A stretch of 64,000 bases of DNA from Hymenobacter psoromatis (GCF_020012125.1 NZ_JAIFAG010000001.1:1984001-2048000); one strand, 5' to 3'. Shown: positions 23,427 through 32,135, counted from the stretch's first letter. The notes: generated by a model from the sequence alone, not told the origin. Translations and numbers: made by a program.

Positions 23427-25409
23427 TTAAAATTGCGCTGGTACCACTTCCTTCTCCACCCACTTCCCGTCCTCGCGCATCAGCTCAATTAATTCATCCA
23501 CAGCCTTGGCTTCGGGCACGGCTTTTTTGATGACTTCCTGGCCGCGGTAGAGGGCAATTTTACCTTTGCCTACCCCCACGTAGCCGTAGTCGGCGTCGGC
23601 CATTTCCCCTGGTCCGTTCACGATGCAGCCCATGATGCCGATTTTGATGCCCTTGAGGTGGTCGGTGCGCTGGCGAATCAGGGCCGTGGTTTCCTGCAAG
23701 TCGAAGAGCGTGCGGCCGCAGCTGGGGCAGCTGATATACTCGGTCTTGCTCATGCGGGTGCGGGCGGCCTGCAAGATGCCGAAGCTCAGCTGGTTAAGAT
23801 TACTCAGCAGTTCCAGCCATTCTTCCTGGCCGCAGGCCGCGTAGTGCTCGGTGCCCAGCACGATGCCGTCGCCCAGGCCATCGATGAGCAGGCCACCGAT
23901 GTCGGTGGAGGCATCGAGCTGGGTTTGGGCCAGCGGCTGGTCGCCGTAGGCCCGGCAGTTAATAACGGGGCAGGTCACGCCCGCGTCGAGCAGCTTGAAG
24001 TAGGCGCGGCGCAGTTCGGGCATGGCTTGGGCATTCTGGGTCACTAGCACCAGCACCACGGTGGTATCGGCGCGCAGGGCGTGCAGCATCTTCGCATCCA
24101 GCTCCAGCAGGCTCAGCATCAAGAAGTTGAGTTGCGGGTGGCGCAATTCATCGTTTATATAAGTGAAGGCCGTCAGCAGCGGGAAGTGGTGCGGGCGGCG
24201 GCCTGCGTCGGCCCAGGCGGTGTAGTTCACGATTTCCTTCAGGCCGTTGGGCAGCATAAAGGGCACCGGCCGCTCGCCGGTATAGATATAATCTGCCCCC
24301 TGGTCCGACATCTGAAATTTATCCAGAAACGGCGAGTAGAGGTGCCCGGCCGCGCGCAAATCAGCGTACTCCAGTTGGGGTAGGCGCGAGATGTCGGCCA
24401 CCACGCGGGGCACGTTCAGACCCCCAAAGTTGGCCACTTCGTGAGTAGCGCGGCGGTGGTACTGGAACGGGTTCAGCGGCTCGGGAGTAATAAGGGGCTC
24501 AATGGGCCGGGCCAAGGCGGCGCGGTCTACATAGCGGTCAATCAGCATTTTAGCCACCGGGGCCTCGGCTTCGGGCGCTTCGGTGAGTGAGACGCGCACG
24601 GTGTCGCCCAGGCCGTCTTCCAGCAGCGTGCCGATACCCACGGCGCTCTTAATGCGGCCATCCTCGGCCTCGCCGGCCTCGGTCACGCCCAGGTGGAGGG
24701 GGTAGGGCTGCAATCCTTCTTCATCGAGCTTCTGCACCAGCAGGCGGTAGGCCTGCACCATCACCTGGGTGTTGCTGGCCTTCATACTCAGCACCACATC
24801 GTAGTAATTTTCTTCTTCGCAAAGGCGCAAAAATTCCAGCGCCGATTCCACCATACCCAGCGGTGTGTCGCCGTAGCGGCTTAATATTCGGTCAGATAGC
24901 GAGCCGTGATTGGTGCCGATGCGCATGGCCGTGCCGTACTCCTTGCAAATCTTCACCAGCGGCCGGAAGCGCTCGCGAATGCGCTCGACCTCGGCCGCAT
25001 AGCTAGCGTCGGTGTACTCGATTTCTTCAAATTTTTTCTTATCGGCGTAGTTACCGGGGTTCACGCGCACTTTCTCCACGATGCGGGCGGCCAGCTCGGC
25101 GGCGTTGGGCGTGAAGTGGATGTCGGCGATGAGCGGCACGTTGCAGCCGCGCGCCCGCAGTTCCTGCTTAATTTTCAAGAGATTCTGCGCCTCTTTCACA
25201 CTGGGCGCCGTGATGCGCACGTACTCGCAGCCAGCAGCTACCATGCGCAGTGTCTGCTCCACCGAGCCTTGCGTGTCCATCGTGTCCACGGTGGTCATGC
25301 TCTGCACCCGGATGGGGTAGTCGCCGCCCAACGGCACGCCCCCAATGTTCACCACCCGCGCCACGCGGCGCTTATACTCGGTCAGGCTGGGGCAATAGAT
25401 TTTATTCAT
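23427..25409 (-). CDS. ispG: 4-hydroxy-3-methylbut-2-enyl diphosphate synthase (long form)
   Basis: IspG (GcpE) converts methylerythritol cyclodiphosphate to HMBPP in the MEP isoprenoid pathway, using a [4Fe-4S] cluster. The protein has 660 residues and belongs to the long form typical of Bacteroidota, Chlamydia and plants, with an extra domain between the TIM barrel and the iron-sulfur domain. The barrel begins near GGVPLGGDYPIRVQSMTTVD. The cluster cysteines lie in YISCPSCGRTLFDLQ and the GIMGCIVNGPGEM segment near the C-terminus. The ATG at 25409 is preferred over the adjoining GTG at 25412. A palindromic repeat lies upstream. Confidence 0.96.
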   Translation of the reverse strand: MNKIYCPSLTEYKRRVARVVNIGGVPLGGDYPIRVQSMTTVDTMDTQGSVEQTLRMVAAGCEYVRITAPSVKEAQNLLKIKQELRARGCNVPLIADIHFTPNAAELAARIVEKVRVNPGNYADKKKFEEIEYTDASYAAEVERIRERFRPLVKICKEYGTAMRIGTNHGSLSDRILSRYGDTPLGMVESALEFLRLCEEENYYDVVLSMKASNTQVMVQAYRLLVQKLDEEGLQPYPLHLGVTEAGEAEDGRIKSAVGIGTLLEDGLGDTVRVSLTEAPEAEAPVAKMLIDRYVDRAALARPIEPLITPEPLNPFQYHRRATHEVANFGGLNVPRVVADISRLPQLEYADLRAAGHLYSPFLDKFQMSDQGADYIYTGERPVPFMLPNGLKEIVNYTAWADAGRRPHHFPLLTAFTYINDELRHPQLNFLMLSLLELDAKMLHALRADTTVVLVLVTQNAQAMPELRRAYFKLLDAGVTCPVINCRAYGDQPLAQTQLDASTDIGGLLIDGLGDGIVLGTEHYAACGQEEWLELLSNLNQLSFGILQAARTRMSKTEYISCPSCGRTLFDLQETTALIRQRTDHLKGIKIGIMGCIVNGPGEMADADYGYVGVGKGKIALYRGQEVIKKAVPEAKAVDELIELMREDGKWVEKEVVPAQF

Positions 25410-25507
25410 CACCTAGATAAGACTACGCCGGCCGGCGAAAGTTGCCGCCCGCCCGCAAAGGTACGGGTAGGGAGAAGTAGGCGTAGTAAACAATAGTAGC
25501 AGGTAAT

Positions 25508-25617
25508 AAAAGAACGTTCTGCTGACGAAGGAAGCACCTCGCCTGCGTAAGTAATTCCTGACGTTAGAAGTTAGTTACGCGGACGAGCTGCTTCCTTCGT
25601 CAGCAGGACGTTCTTTT
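25508..25617. repeat. Palindromic repeat family A (copy 4)
   Basis: Arms AAAAGAACGTTCTGCTGACG plus AAGGAAGCACCTCG pair with the right arm ending CAGCAGGACGTTCTTTT, with a few mismatches near the inner part. The loop (GCGTAAGTAATTCCTGACG then TTAGAAGTTAGTTACGCG) is a close variant of the copy 1 loop. It lies between the ispG promoter region and the end of the PAS gene. Confidence 0.86.
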
Positions 25618-25636
25618 TCTCACAGTTAGTTAGCCC

Positions 25637-26518
25637 CTACCCTACTTTCTTTCGCAGGCGCTGCACCTCGTGCTCCAACTCCAGGTTGCGGAAGGTGACT
25701 TTCGCCTCCAGGTCGGTGTAGGAGTTTTGGAGCTGCTCTTGCAGCTGGCGCATCTCGGTTACGTCGGTGTTGGTACCTAGCCAGCGCACCAGCTGCCCCT
25801 GCTCGTCGCGCATGGGCTCGATACGGGTCAGGAACCAGCGGTATGCGCCGTCCTGGCCGCGCAGCGGGAAAGTCAGCTCCCAGGGCTGCCCGCTCGCCCA
25901 GCCTTGCTGGGCGGCTGCTACTACCTGTTGCACATAATCGGGGTGGTGCACTTTGTCCCAGCCCCAGCCCGCCATTGCGGCCAGGTCGGTGCCCGTGTAG
26001 TCGTACCAGCGCTTATTGTACCAGTAGATATGACCGTCGGGGCGGGCCATCCAGCAGAGCTGAGCAATATTATCGGCCAAGATAGTAAATTCGGCTTCGC
26101 GCTCGGCCAGGGCTTCGGCGGCCAGCTTCTGGTCGTGAATGTCGGTGCAGGTACCAAACCAGGTCACCACCTGGCCCGCCGCGTTGCGCTGGGGTAGCGC
26201 TTGGCCCAGAAACCAGCGGTAGCTGCCGTCTTTGCCTCTGAAGCGGTACTCAATCTCGTAGTCGTCGCCGGTGGCCAGCGAGTGGCCCCACACCCGGCGG
26301 GCACGGGCCTGGTCGGCGGGGTGCAGCAGGTTATTCCACATGTCGGAGCCCACACTGTCGGCCAGGGTGTAGCCCGTATAGTCAATCCAGCGCTGGTTGA
26401 AATAAGTATGGAATCCGGTAGCATCAGTTATCCAAACCAGTTGCGGAATAAAATCAGCGAAAAACTGAAATTCGTCCTCAGTTTTTTGGATGGGCGCGGA
26501 AGCAGCTTCGTCAGTCAC
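25637..26518 (-). CDS. PAS-domain protein without an output domain
   Basis: The 293-residue protein has two PAS_3-type domains with PAC motifs. The first runs from about residue 15 to 130 (FIPQLVWITDATGFHTYFNQ and YRFRGKDGSYRWFLGQALP) and the second from about 145 to 265 (NIAQLCWMARPDGHIYWYNK and FPLRGQDGAYRWFLTRIEP). A C-terminal coiled coil (MRQLQEQLQNSYTDLEAKV and onward) ends without a histidine kinase, cyclase or other effector. It is therefore a sensor module alone, perhaps acting through a partner by the coiled coil, or the stub of a longer sensor kinase. The stop is clean, with no kinase remnant downstream in the 20 bases before the palindrome. Confidence 0.88.
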   Translation of the reverse strand: MTDEAASAPIQKTEDEFQFFADFIPQLVWITDATGFHTYFNQRWIDYTGYTLADSVGSDMWNNLLHPADQARARRVWGHSLATGDDYEIEYRFRGKDGSYRWFLGQALPQRNAAGQVVTWFGTCTDIHDQKLAAEALAEREAEFTILADNIAQLCWMARPDGHIYWYNKRWYDYTGTDLAAMAGWGWDKVHHPDYVQQVVAAAQQGWASGQPWELTFPLRGQDGAYRWFLTRIEPMRDEQGQLVRWLGTNTDVTEMRQLQEQLQNSYTDLEAKVTFRNLELEHEVQRLRKKVG

Positions 26519-26561
26519 GGCAGGAAAATAGGCGAATGATAGGCTAAAATAAAGCCCCGTG

Positions 26562-26921
26562 CTAGGGGCGGTCGAGCTGCATTTCCAGGCCCGAGCTAAA
26601 GTATAGGTTAAGCTGGCTGCGGGCCCCGTCGGCGGTGCGGCGCAGGCGCGTGACCAGCGCCCGCAGGTCTTCGGTCGGAAAGCTGAGACTCAGGTATGGG
26701 CGATTAAGCAATTCATCGCGTTGCACGGCCCAGTAGCCGGTCTCGTTGAGGGCGGGGGCCTCTAGTCGCAATTCCTGCTCGCCGAGCAAAATTCCGGTAG
26801 CTTGCGCCAACAGGCTGGTCGGGTCGGCCCGGTTGATGACCCGATGCACTACCCGCCAGGCACCACTCAGGTAGGCATCAGGTACTTGCTGAAGATTAAT
26901 GTCGAGTAGTAAATCGGACAT
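26562..26921 (-). CDS. Unknown 119-residue protein
   Basis: The product starts MSDLLLDINLQQVPDAYLSG and has no signal peptide or membrane helix. It is predicted to be a mix of strands and helices, ending in SQLNLYFSSGLEMQLDRP. Codon use matches the genome and the length is well above chance for this strand, so it is probably real. It lies 43 bases upstream of the PAS gene on the same strand and may share a transcript. No family was recognised. Confidence 0.6.
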   Translation of the reverse strand: MSDLLLDINLQQVPDAYLSGAWRVVHRVINRADPTSLLAQATGILLGEQELRLEAPALNETGYWAVQRDELLNRPYLSLSFPTEDLRALVTRLRRTADGARSQLNLYFSSGLEMQLDRP

Positions 26922-27146
26922 AGAATGAGAATAAACCAGAATAGGAATTTCCCCTAAAATAGAAACTCAGAAGATTGTTGGCCAAAGGTACGGCCAGCGT
27001 CCGCAATACTAATCTTTACGTAGCCGCATACTAACTCCGTGAGCCAGCCTGGGGTTTTCATTTTCTGGCCCCAGCGGCGCTTTTGGCGCATCGTACTTTT
27101 GGCTGTCAATTCGTCGCGCGTGCCGCGCGCTTCTTTTTTGTCCCGC

Positions 27147-27668
27147 ATGAATTATTTTTCCCTACCCCCTCACCTAGCTGCGACCGCTCGCCAGGCCGGC
27201 CTGCGCACCTGGCAAACGGGCCGCCTGTTTCGGCAGCTGGCCCAGCGCGCCCTCGACTCAGTGCAGGAGGTATTGCGCGCCGAAATTCAGGGCGGCCACG
27301 CCCGCCTGGTCGCCGATTTTCTGGCCGATAAGGCCCTGCCCGCCGCCCGCGCCCTGCTGCTCGAGCGCATGGCCGCCCGCATGCTGTTGCGCCTGGGCCT
27401 GCGCGGGGCATTCATGACCAACGTGGCGGGCTGGGTGCTACCCTTTGTGCTCGAAAAACTATTTCAAGCGGCCCGCGCCAGCGGCCTGCTCGCCCGCCTC
27501 GAAGCCAACCCCACCGTGGCCGACGCCCTGGGCCGCCTCGACGAATTGCGCCACGCCGCTAGCCGCTTGCTCTTCCCCGATGGCGACTCCGAGGCCCGCG
27601 TTCTCACCGATGCCGAAGCCGCCGCACTGCTCCAAGAGCCGGTAAAGGAGCTGGGAAGCGGCAAGTAG
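27147..27668 (+). CDS. Unknown 173-residue protein with a hydrophobic middle
   Basis: The start at 27147 (MNYFSLPPHLAATARQAGLR) is preferred over an in-frame ATG at 27039 whose extra residues look random. The protein is mainly helical, Ala- and Leu-rich, with a hydrophobic segment near residues 88-105 (GAFMTNVAGWVLPFVLEKLF). The C-terminus is acidic. The function is unknown. A double hairpin follows immediately and separates it from the convergent next gene. Confidence 0.6.
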   Translation: MNYFSLPPHLAATARQAGLRTWQTGRLFRQLAQRALDSVQEVLRAEIQGGHARLVADFLADKALPAARALLLERMAARMLLRLGLRGAFMTNVAGWVLPFVLEKLFQAARASGLLARLEANPTVADALGRLDELRHAASRLLFPDGDSEARVLTDAEAAALLQEPVKELGSGK

Positions 27669-27745
27669 GGCGCGGAGCCGGCCCCGCGCCCTACCGCAAA
27701 AAACAAAGCGGGGCCGCGCAGCCCAAGTGTGCCGCGCGGCCCCGC
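27665..27745. terminator. Two GC-rich hairpins between convergent genes
   Basis: GTAGGGCGCGG (27665-27675) pairs with CCGCGCCCTAC (27684-27694), followed by an A-run. GCGGGGCCGCGC (27708-27719) then pairs with GCGCGGCCCCGC (27734-27745). The A-rich stretch between them would be a U-run for transcription from the right. Together they would end transcription from both sides. Confidence 0.7.
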
Positions 27746-27768
27746 CGCTGAGTAAGTATTATTCAGCG

Positions 27769-28176
27769 TTAGCTCTTCTGCCCCTTGTTGTCATTTTTGA
27801 GGTCTTCCGTGGGGGTTGTGTCCGAACCTTGCAGCTGGCCGGCGGCGGCCAGCAGGGCGCTGCTCAGCTTCTCCACGTGCGGGCGGGTATTGCCCTCGGC
27901 CAAGGTGGCAGCGCGGGCAGTTTCATTGCCCAAGCGGTGCAGCAAGGTGCCAACCTGGCTGCCATCGTAAGTGCCCCCGTGCAGCAGCGCTTTCAACGCC
28001 TGCAAGTCTACCACCAACTGGTGAAACTCTGGGTTACCAGCGGCTTTCAGGTCCTCAACCCACCGCTGCAGGTGGTTGTCGAGGCCGGCGCGACTGGCTT
28101 CTTCCGGGAGGTCGCCCATCAGTAGCTTAATAGCCCCTTCGAGGTGTACTTGGTGTTGAACTTCGGTCTTTTCCAT
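27769..28176 (-). CDS. Unknown 135-residue helical protein
   Basis: The product starts MEKTEVQHQVHLEGAIKLLM and is predicted to be entirely helical, with a hydrophilic Lys/Asp/Gln-rich tail (DTTPTEDLKNDNKGQKS). There is no signal peptide or membrane segment. The pattern of amphipathic helices suggests a soluble four-helix-type protein. No family was recognised. It sits alone between palindromic sequences. Confidence 0.6.
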   Translation of the reverse strand: MEKTEVQHQVHLEGAIKLLMGDLPEEASRAGLDNHLQRWVEDLKAAGNPEFHQLVVDLQALKALLHGGTYDGSQVGTLLHRLGNETARAATLAEGNTRPHVEKLSSALLAAAGQLQGSDTTPTEDLKNDNKGQKS

Positions 28177-28266
28177 GAGTCAGGTAAGAAAGTGGGTGGG
28201 TAGGCCCGTGGTGGGCCCGTCCGGCTATCCAACGCAAGGCAGCGGGTAGAAGTTAGCTTTTTTGAG

Positions 28267-28366
28267 GTTAGGAGTTAAGCGTCAGGAGTTAAAAAAACAG
28301 GGGACGACACGCTAGCAAGCATGTACCGTCCCCTATTCTTTAACTCCTGACGCTCAACTCCTACCT
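28267..28366. terminator. Hairpin between two minus-strand genes, related to family A loop
   Basis: GGTTAGGAGTTAAGCGTCAG then GAGTTAAA pairs with TTTAACTCCTGACGCTCAACTC, and AGGGGACG pairs with CGTCCCCT inside. The motif CGTCAGGAGTTA is also found in the loop of family A copy 1. The adjacent runs of A and T give terminator character. Confidence 0.7.
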
Positions 28367-28382
28367 TCTACCTCCCCAAAAT

Positions 28383-29090
28383 CTACTCAATTTTCCCCAT
28401 GCGCTCCTTCACGGCCTCCAGGGCCACGCGCTGATTCACGATGTCGGCGCGAGCGGCCTCCTGCTCTTTCAAGTTGGTGTCAACCTGGTTGTTAAGCTGC
28501 TGCAGCTCTGCCGCATTGGCCCCTAGCAGTTGCTGAATTTCAAGCTTACGGGCCTTGTTCTTTTCGATTTCCTTCTTCACGGCGTCCGCCTTGGCGATAA
28601 CGGCCACGTGGTTGTTCTGCGAGGTTACGAGTGCCTTCTCGGCATCCGTAATCTGGGCTACCAGGTCTTCGCGGTACATAGCGCGGGCAAAGTCTTTGAG
28701 GTACTTCTCAGCGGCCTTCCACTGGGTAGGCGTGGCGGCCTGACCGAGGTAGGCGTTACCCAGGTCGATGCTCCACCATACGCCGGTGCCAGTGGGTAGG
28801 GCATCGACGCGGCTGATAACGCGAACGGGCGTGGGCGAGATATCAGTAATCGTGACCCCATCCATCGTAATGGTGCCCTTGTTATTCTTGACCTTCCCCG
28901 GAAACTGGTCGTTGAGCTGCTTCAGCCAGGCAGTTTCTACGCGCTTATTGTCGAGCTGCATGCTCACGCGCTGGCCTTTACGGGGAATGTTATTGATATT
29001 CTGGTCCGCCTCGTCCACGGGTGAGCGTTGGGCTGACACGTGCAAGGCTCCAAGCAGGAGCATAAATAGTAGTAGTACGTTTCGTTTCAT
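28383..29090 (-). CDS. Secreted coiled-coil protein of unknown function
   Basis: The 235-residue product has a clear signal peptide (MKRNVLLLFMLLLGALHVSA, cleaved before QRS). The middle part (residues 60-140) looks like a mixed alpha/beta domain with VSMQLDNKRVETAWLKQLND and GVWWSIDLGNAYLGQAAT. The C-terminal third is a long coiled coil rich in Glu, Lys, Ala and Gln (about 145-232). It is probably periplasmic. No characterised family was recognised. The upstream region is AT-rich with several possible promoters. Confidence 0.7.
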   Translation of the reverse strand: MKRNVLLLFMLLLGALHVSAQRSPVDEADQNINNIPRKGQRVSMQLDNKRVETAWLKQLNDQFPGKVKNNKGTITMDGVTITDISPTPVRVISRVDALPTGTGVWWSIDLGNAYLGQAATPTQWKAAEKYLKDFARAMYREDLVAQITDAEKALVTSQNNHVAVIAKADAVKKEIEKNKARKLEIQQLLGANAAELQQLNNQVDTNLKEQEAARADIVNQRVALEAVKERMGKIE

Positions 29091-29310
29091 TGTTACAAAA
29101 TAAAGCAGGGTAAAAGAAAGGTTAAACTATAAAAAGTGCAATGTTAAGTGGTTCTATAACCTTCTGGATGGCCAAATTTAAGGACTTATTGGCAATTGAA
29201 ACAGGCAGTAGTACTTTTTTTTTGATAATTTATTTTTTCTTGTTTAAGTACCACAAACCCACTCGCTCATGCCAGCCTAACAAAACCAGTTTTCGACGGT
29301 TACAAACCTC

Positions 29311-29724
29311 ATGCCCCAACTTACTATTTGCCGAGCCGAGCACTTTAACGCCGCCCACCGCCTGCACAACCCAGCTTGGGATGAGGCGCGCAACCAAGCC
29401 GTATTTGGCAAGTGCAACAACCCCAACTATCACGGCCATAACTACAACCTGACTGTGCGCCTGACCGGCGAAATAGACCCCGAAACGGGCTACGTGTTTG
29501 ACCTCAAACAGCTCGGTGACATTGTGAAAGAGCAGGTTATCAATCGGTTCGACCACCGCAATCTTAACCTGGACACAGAGGATTTTCGGGCGCTAAACCC
29601 TACGGCCGAGAATATCGCGGTGGTGATTTGGCGGCGGCTGCGGGCGGCCCTACCCCCCACGCTCACGCTGGCCGTGACGCTGCACGAAACAGACCGTAAT
29701 TTTGTGGAATATTATGGAGAATAA
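29311..29724 (+). CDS. queD: 6-carboxytetrahydropterin synthase (QueD/PTPS family)
   Basis: The 137-residue enzyme is a T-fold protein that converts dihydroneopterin triphosphate to 6-carboxytetrahydropterin, an early step to 7-deazaguanine (queuosine), or acts as 6-pyruvoyl-tetrahydropterin synthase. Zinc ligands are in FNAAHRLHN and in NYHGHNYNL, both complete. The catalytic region includes a histidine and Asp pair (FDHRNLN) and the C-terminal Glu in LHETDRNFVEYYG. It overlaps the folE start by 11 bases, so translation is coupled and the product of FolE would feed directly into this enzyme. Confidence 0.93.
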   Translation: MPQLTICRAEHFNAAHRLHNPAWDEARNQAVFGKCNNPNYHGHNYNLTVRLTGEIDPETGYVFDLKQLGDIVKEQVINRFDHRNLNLDTEDFRALNPTAENIAVVIWRRLRAALPPTLTLAVTLHETDRNFVEYYGE

Positions 29725-30397
29725 CATTGCCGTACCTGCTGCCAGCCCCATGCCGGTGGCCGACCACCCGGATGACCACCTACCCCCTGGCCTGCGCACG
29801 CCGCTACGCCCCGACGCCTTCGATGAGCCCGACGAGCAGAAGATTACCGCTATCGCGGGCCACTTTCGGGCTATTATGCAGGAGCTGGGCCTCGACCTAA
29901 CCGATGACAGCCTGGCCGGCACCCCGCGCCGGGTGGCCAAAATGTACGTTCAAGAGTGGTTTAACGGCCTAAACCCAGCCCACCGCCCCGAGGTGCGGCT
30001 TTTTGAGAACCGCTACCAGTACCAGCAGCTACTAGTAGAGCGCGACATCACGGTGTTTTCGTGTTGCGAGCATCATTTCGTGCCCATCGTGGGAAAGGCC
30101 CACGTGGCCTACTTGCCTGGTAGCCATGTGGTTGGCCTGAGTAAACTTAACCGGGTAGTGCAATACTACGCCCGCCGCCCGCAGGTGCAGGAGCGCCTCA
30201 CGCGCCAGGTAGCCGAGCACCTGCGCCAAAGCCTGGGCACCGACGACGTGGCCGTGCTCATTGAAGCCGACCACCTCTGCGTAATGAGCCGCGGCGTGAA
30301 CGACACCAGCAGTTCGACTATCACCAGCGAATATGGAGGTAGGTTCTTAGAAGACAGTACGTTGCGTAATGATTTTTTGCGCCAGATTGGCAAGTAA
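29714..30397 (+). CDS. folE: GTP cyclohydrolase I
   Basis: FolE converts GTP to dihydroneopterin triphosphate, which enters folate synthesis and, through the neighbouring QueD, the deazapurine pathway. The start at 29714 (MENNIAVPAASPMPVADHPD) is chosen over an in-frame start at 29702. The 227-residue protein shows the zinc site Cys and His in CCEHHFVPIVGKAHVAYLPG and the C-terminal Cys-containing VLIEADHLCVMSRGV. The N-terminal 40 residues are an extension rich in Pro and Asp. It forms one operon with queD. Confidence 0.95.
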   Translation: MENNIAVPAASPMPVADHPDDHLPPGLRTPLRPDAFDEPDEQKITAIAGHFRAIMQELGLDLTDDSLAGTPRRVAKMYVQEWFNGLNPAHRPEVRLFENRYQYQQLLVERDITVFSCCEHHFVPIVGKAHVAYLPGSHVVGLSKLNRVVQYYARRPQVQERLTRQVAEHLRQSLGTDDVAVLIEADHLCVMSRGVNDTSSSTITSEYGGRFLEDSTLRNDFLRQIGK

Positions 30398-30402
30398 TAT
30401 TT

Positions 30403-30489
30403 CGTTTTTCGCTGCTCGTTTTCCTTTTCCTTTCTTAGCAGCCTAGTGCGCTGCTGGCCAGCAACACGAAAAACGAGCGACGAAAAACG
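30403..30489. terminator. Imperfect palindrome after folE
   Basis: CGTTTTTCG with GCTCGTTTT on the left pairs with AAAACGAGCGACGAAAAACG on the right, with a small mismatch. An inner GCAGC/GCTGC pair is also present. It lies between folE and the TIGR01777 gene and has T-rich and A-rich arms, so it may stop transcription in either direction. Confidence 0.6.
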
Positions 30490-30518
30490 GACATAAGGAG
30501 CAACGAAAAACGAAAACC

Positions 30519-31427
30519 ATGAAAATCCTCATCACTGGCGGCACGGGTATGATTGGGCAGCGGCTGGCCGAGCTGCTGCTGGACGGCGGCCACGAGGTGG
30601 CCCTGCTCACGCGCGAGCCGCAGCGAGCCAGCCATTTCCGGCTCTTTGGCTGGGACCCGCAGGCGGGCACTGTTGACCCGGCCGCCGTGCCCTACGCCGA
30701 TGGCATCGTGAACCTGGCGGGCAGCAGCGTGGCCGAGGGCAAGTGGACGGCCGAGCGCAAGCACGAGATTCTGCGCTCGCGCCTCGATGGGCTGGAACTG
30801 CTGCATCGCGAGCTGGCTAAGCCCGGCCACCACGTGCAGACGCTGTTATCGGCATCGGCCATTGGCATTTATGGTGACCGGGGCGACGAGCTTTTGTACG
30901 AGGACTCGCCTACTGCGGCCCCGGCCGATGATTTCCTGGCCGACGTGGTAATTCAATGGGAGGCCGCCGCCCGGCGCGTGGCCGAGCTAGGGCCGCGGGT
31001 AGTGCTGCCGCGCATTGGCATCGTGCTCAGCCCCGCGGGCGGGGCGCTAGTGCCGATTGCCAAAACCGTGCGCTACGGCGCGGGTGCGCCGCTGGGCTCG
31101 GGCCGGCAGTACATGAGCTGGATTCACCTCGATGACCTGTGCCGCCTGCTGGCGCGGATGCTGGAAGACCCACTCTGGCAGGGCGAGTACAACGCCGTGG
31201 CCCCGCATCCGGTTACCAACCAAGAGTTTACCGAAACGCTGGCGCAGGCCATGCACCGCCCGCTGCTGCTACCCAAGGTACCCGCTTTTGGCCTGAAGCT
31301 GGCGATGGGTGAGATGAGCGAAATCGTGCTGGGCTCGCAGCGCGTGAGCGCCGATAAGGTGCTCAGCCAGGGCTTCACCTACGAATACCCAGAACTGCCG
31401 GCGGCGCTGGCCTCTTTTTACGAATGA
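30519..31427 (+). CDS. TIGR01777 family NAD(P)-binding epimerase-like protein
   Basis: The 302-residue protein is an extended short-chain dehydrogenase/epimerase of the YfcH/SulA-like TIGR01777 family. The Rossmann motif is GGTGMIGQRLAELL at the N-terminus. The family segments NLAGSSVAEGKWTAERKHEI and LSASAIGIYGD are present. The C-terminal DUF1731 part ends LSQGFTYEYPELPAALASFY. The cellular substrate of this family is unknown. The stop TGA at 31425-31427 sits at the edge of the next palindrome. Confidence 0.92.
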   Translation: MKILITGGTGMIGQRLAELLLDGGHEVALLTREPQRASHFRLFGWDPQAGTVDPAAVPYADGIVNLAGSSVAEGKWTAERKHEILRSRLDGLELLHRELAKPGHHVQTLLSASAIGIYGDRGDELLYEDSPTAAPADDFLADVVIQWEAAARRVAELGPRVVLPRIGIVLSPAGGALVPIAKTVRYGAGAPLGSGRQYMSWIHLDDLCRLLARMLEDPLWQGEYNAVAPHPVTNQEFTETLAQAMHRPLLLPKVPAFGLKLAMGEMSEIVLGSQRVSADKVLSQGFTYEYPELPAALASFYE

Positions 31428-31511
31428 GTAGTAGCGTGGACTCTGCAGAGTCCGCACAATAGAAAAGTTGTTCAACGCTACCACGCGCGGACTCGCAGAG
31501 TCCACACTACT
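31427..31511. repeat. Palindromic repeat family B (copy 2, double)
   Basis: It has two adjacent hairpins, GTGGACTCTGCAGAGTCCGC and GCGGACTCGCAGAGTCCAC, whose outer arms (AGTAGTAGCG on the left and ACACTACT on the right) also pair with each other. The core GCGGACT/AGTCCGC is shared with copy 1 at 3636-3664. The stop codons of both convergent neighbours lie at its edges, TGA at 31425-31427 and TAG at 31509-31507. Confidence 0.8.
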
Positions 31512-32010
31512 GCAAAATTATTTTCGTTGCCGCCCGCAAGTCGGCGGCGCGGGGGGCATAGGTCAACGGCTCGGCATAGCCCACCAGGATGCCGGGCACG
31601 CCGAGCCGGGCCCCAGCTTCGAGGTCGCGGGCGCGGTCGCCTACCAGCCAGCAGCAGGCCGGGTCGAGACGAAAGCGGGCCACCGCTTTTTCGAGCATCC
31701 CGGAGTCGGGCTTGCGCAAGATGGACTCGCTGACGGAGGGATGGCTGGCGGCGAAATACAGCGCATCGAGCTGATAATCGCAGGCTTGCTGCAGAATCTC
31801 GTGGCAGGCCCGCACGTCGGCGCTCGTATAAAGCCTTTTAGCAATGCCGGCCTGGTTGGTGATGACGATTAAATAATAGCCGGCGGCCTTGAGGCGGGCC
31901 AGGCTCTCGGGCACGCCGGGGCAGATGCGGAAGCGCGCGGGCGTCCAGACGTAATCGCCCATTTCCTCGTTCAGTACGCCGTCGCGGTCCAGAAAAATGG
32001 CGCGGTTCAT
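31507..32010 (-). CDS. HAD phosphatase, GmhB-like (heptose 1,7-bisphosphate phosphatase)
   Basis: The start at 32010 (MNRAIFLDRDGVLNEEMGDY) gives 167 residues of the HAD-IIIA class. Motif I is DRDGVLN, motif II is VITNQAGI, motif III includes KPDSGM, and motif IV is VGDRARDLEAG. The family makes D-glycero-D-manno-heptose 1-phosphate for LPS core synthesis, although relatives act on histidinol phosphate. The usual zinc-binding cysteine loop of GmhB is not obvious here (HPSVSESILRKPDSG instead of a C-H-C-C loop), so the substrate is uncertain. The gene lies alone between the repeat and hemG. Confidence 0.82.
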   Translation of the reverse strand: MNRAIFLDRDGVLNEEMGDYVWTPARFRICPGVPESLARLKAAGYYLIVITNQAGIAKRLYTSADVRACHEILQQACDYQLDALYFAASHPSVSESILRKPDSGMLEKAVARFRLDPACCWLVGDRARDLEAGARLGVPGILVGYAEPLTYAPRAADLRAATKIILQ

Positions 32011-32135
32011 AGGTTGACTGGCTAATGGTTGAGGGCTGCTAGTTGATTGTTGAATCAGCAAAACGCAAAGCTCTCACTATTTGCGCGTTCCTACCCCCCA
32101 ATCACCAAGTAACCCTCCCCAATCAACAACCAACC

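Noticed and set aside
26954-27148. Minus-strand ORF of 64 codons
   Set aside because: It overlaps the start of the convincing plus-strand gene at 27147 and looks like a chance frame.
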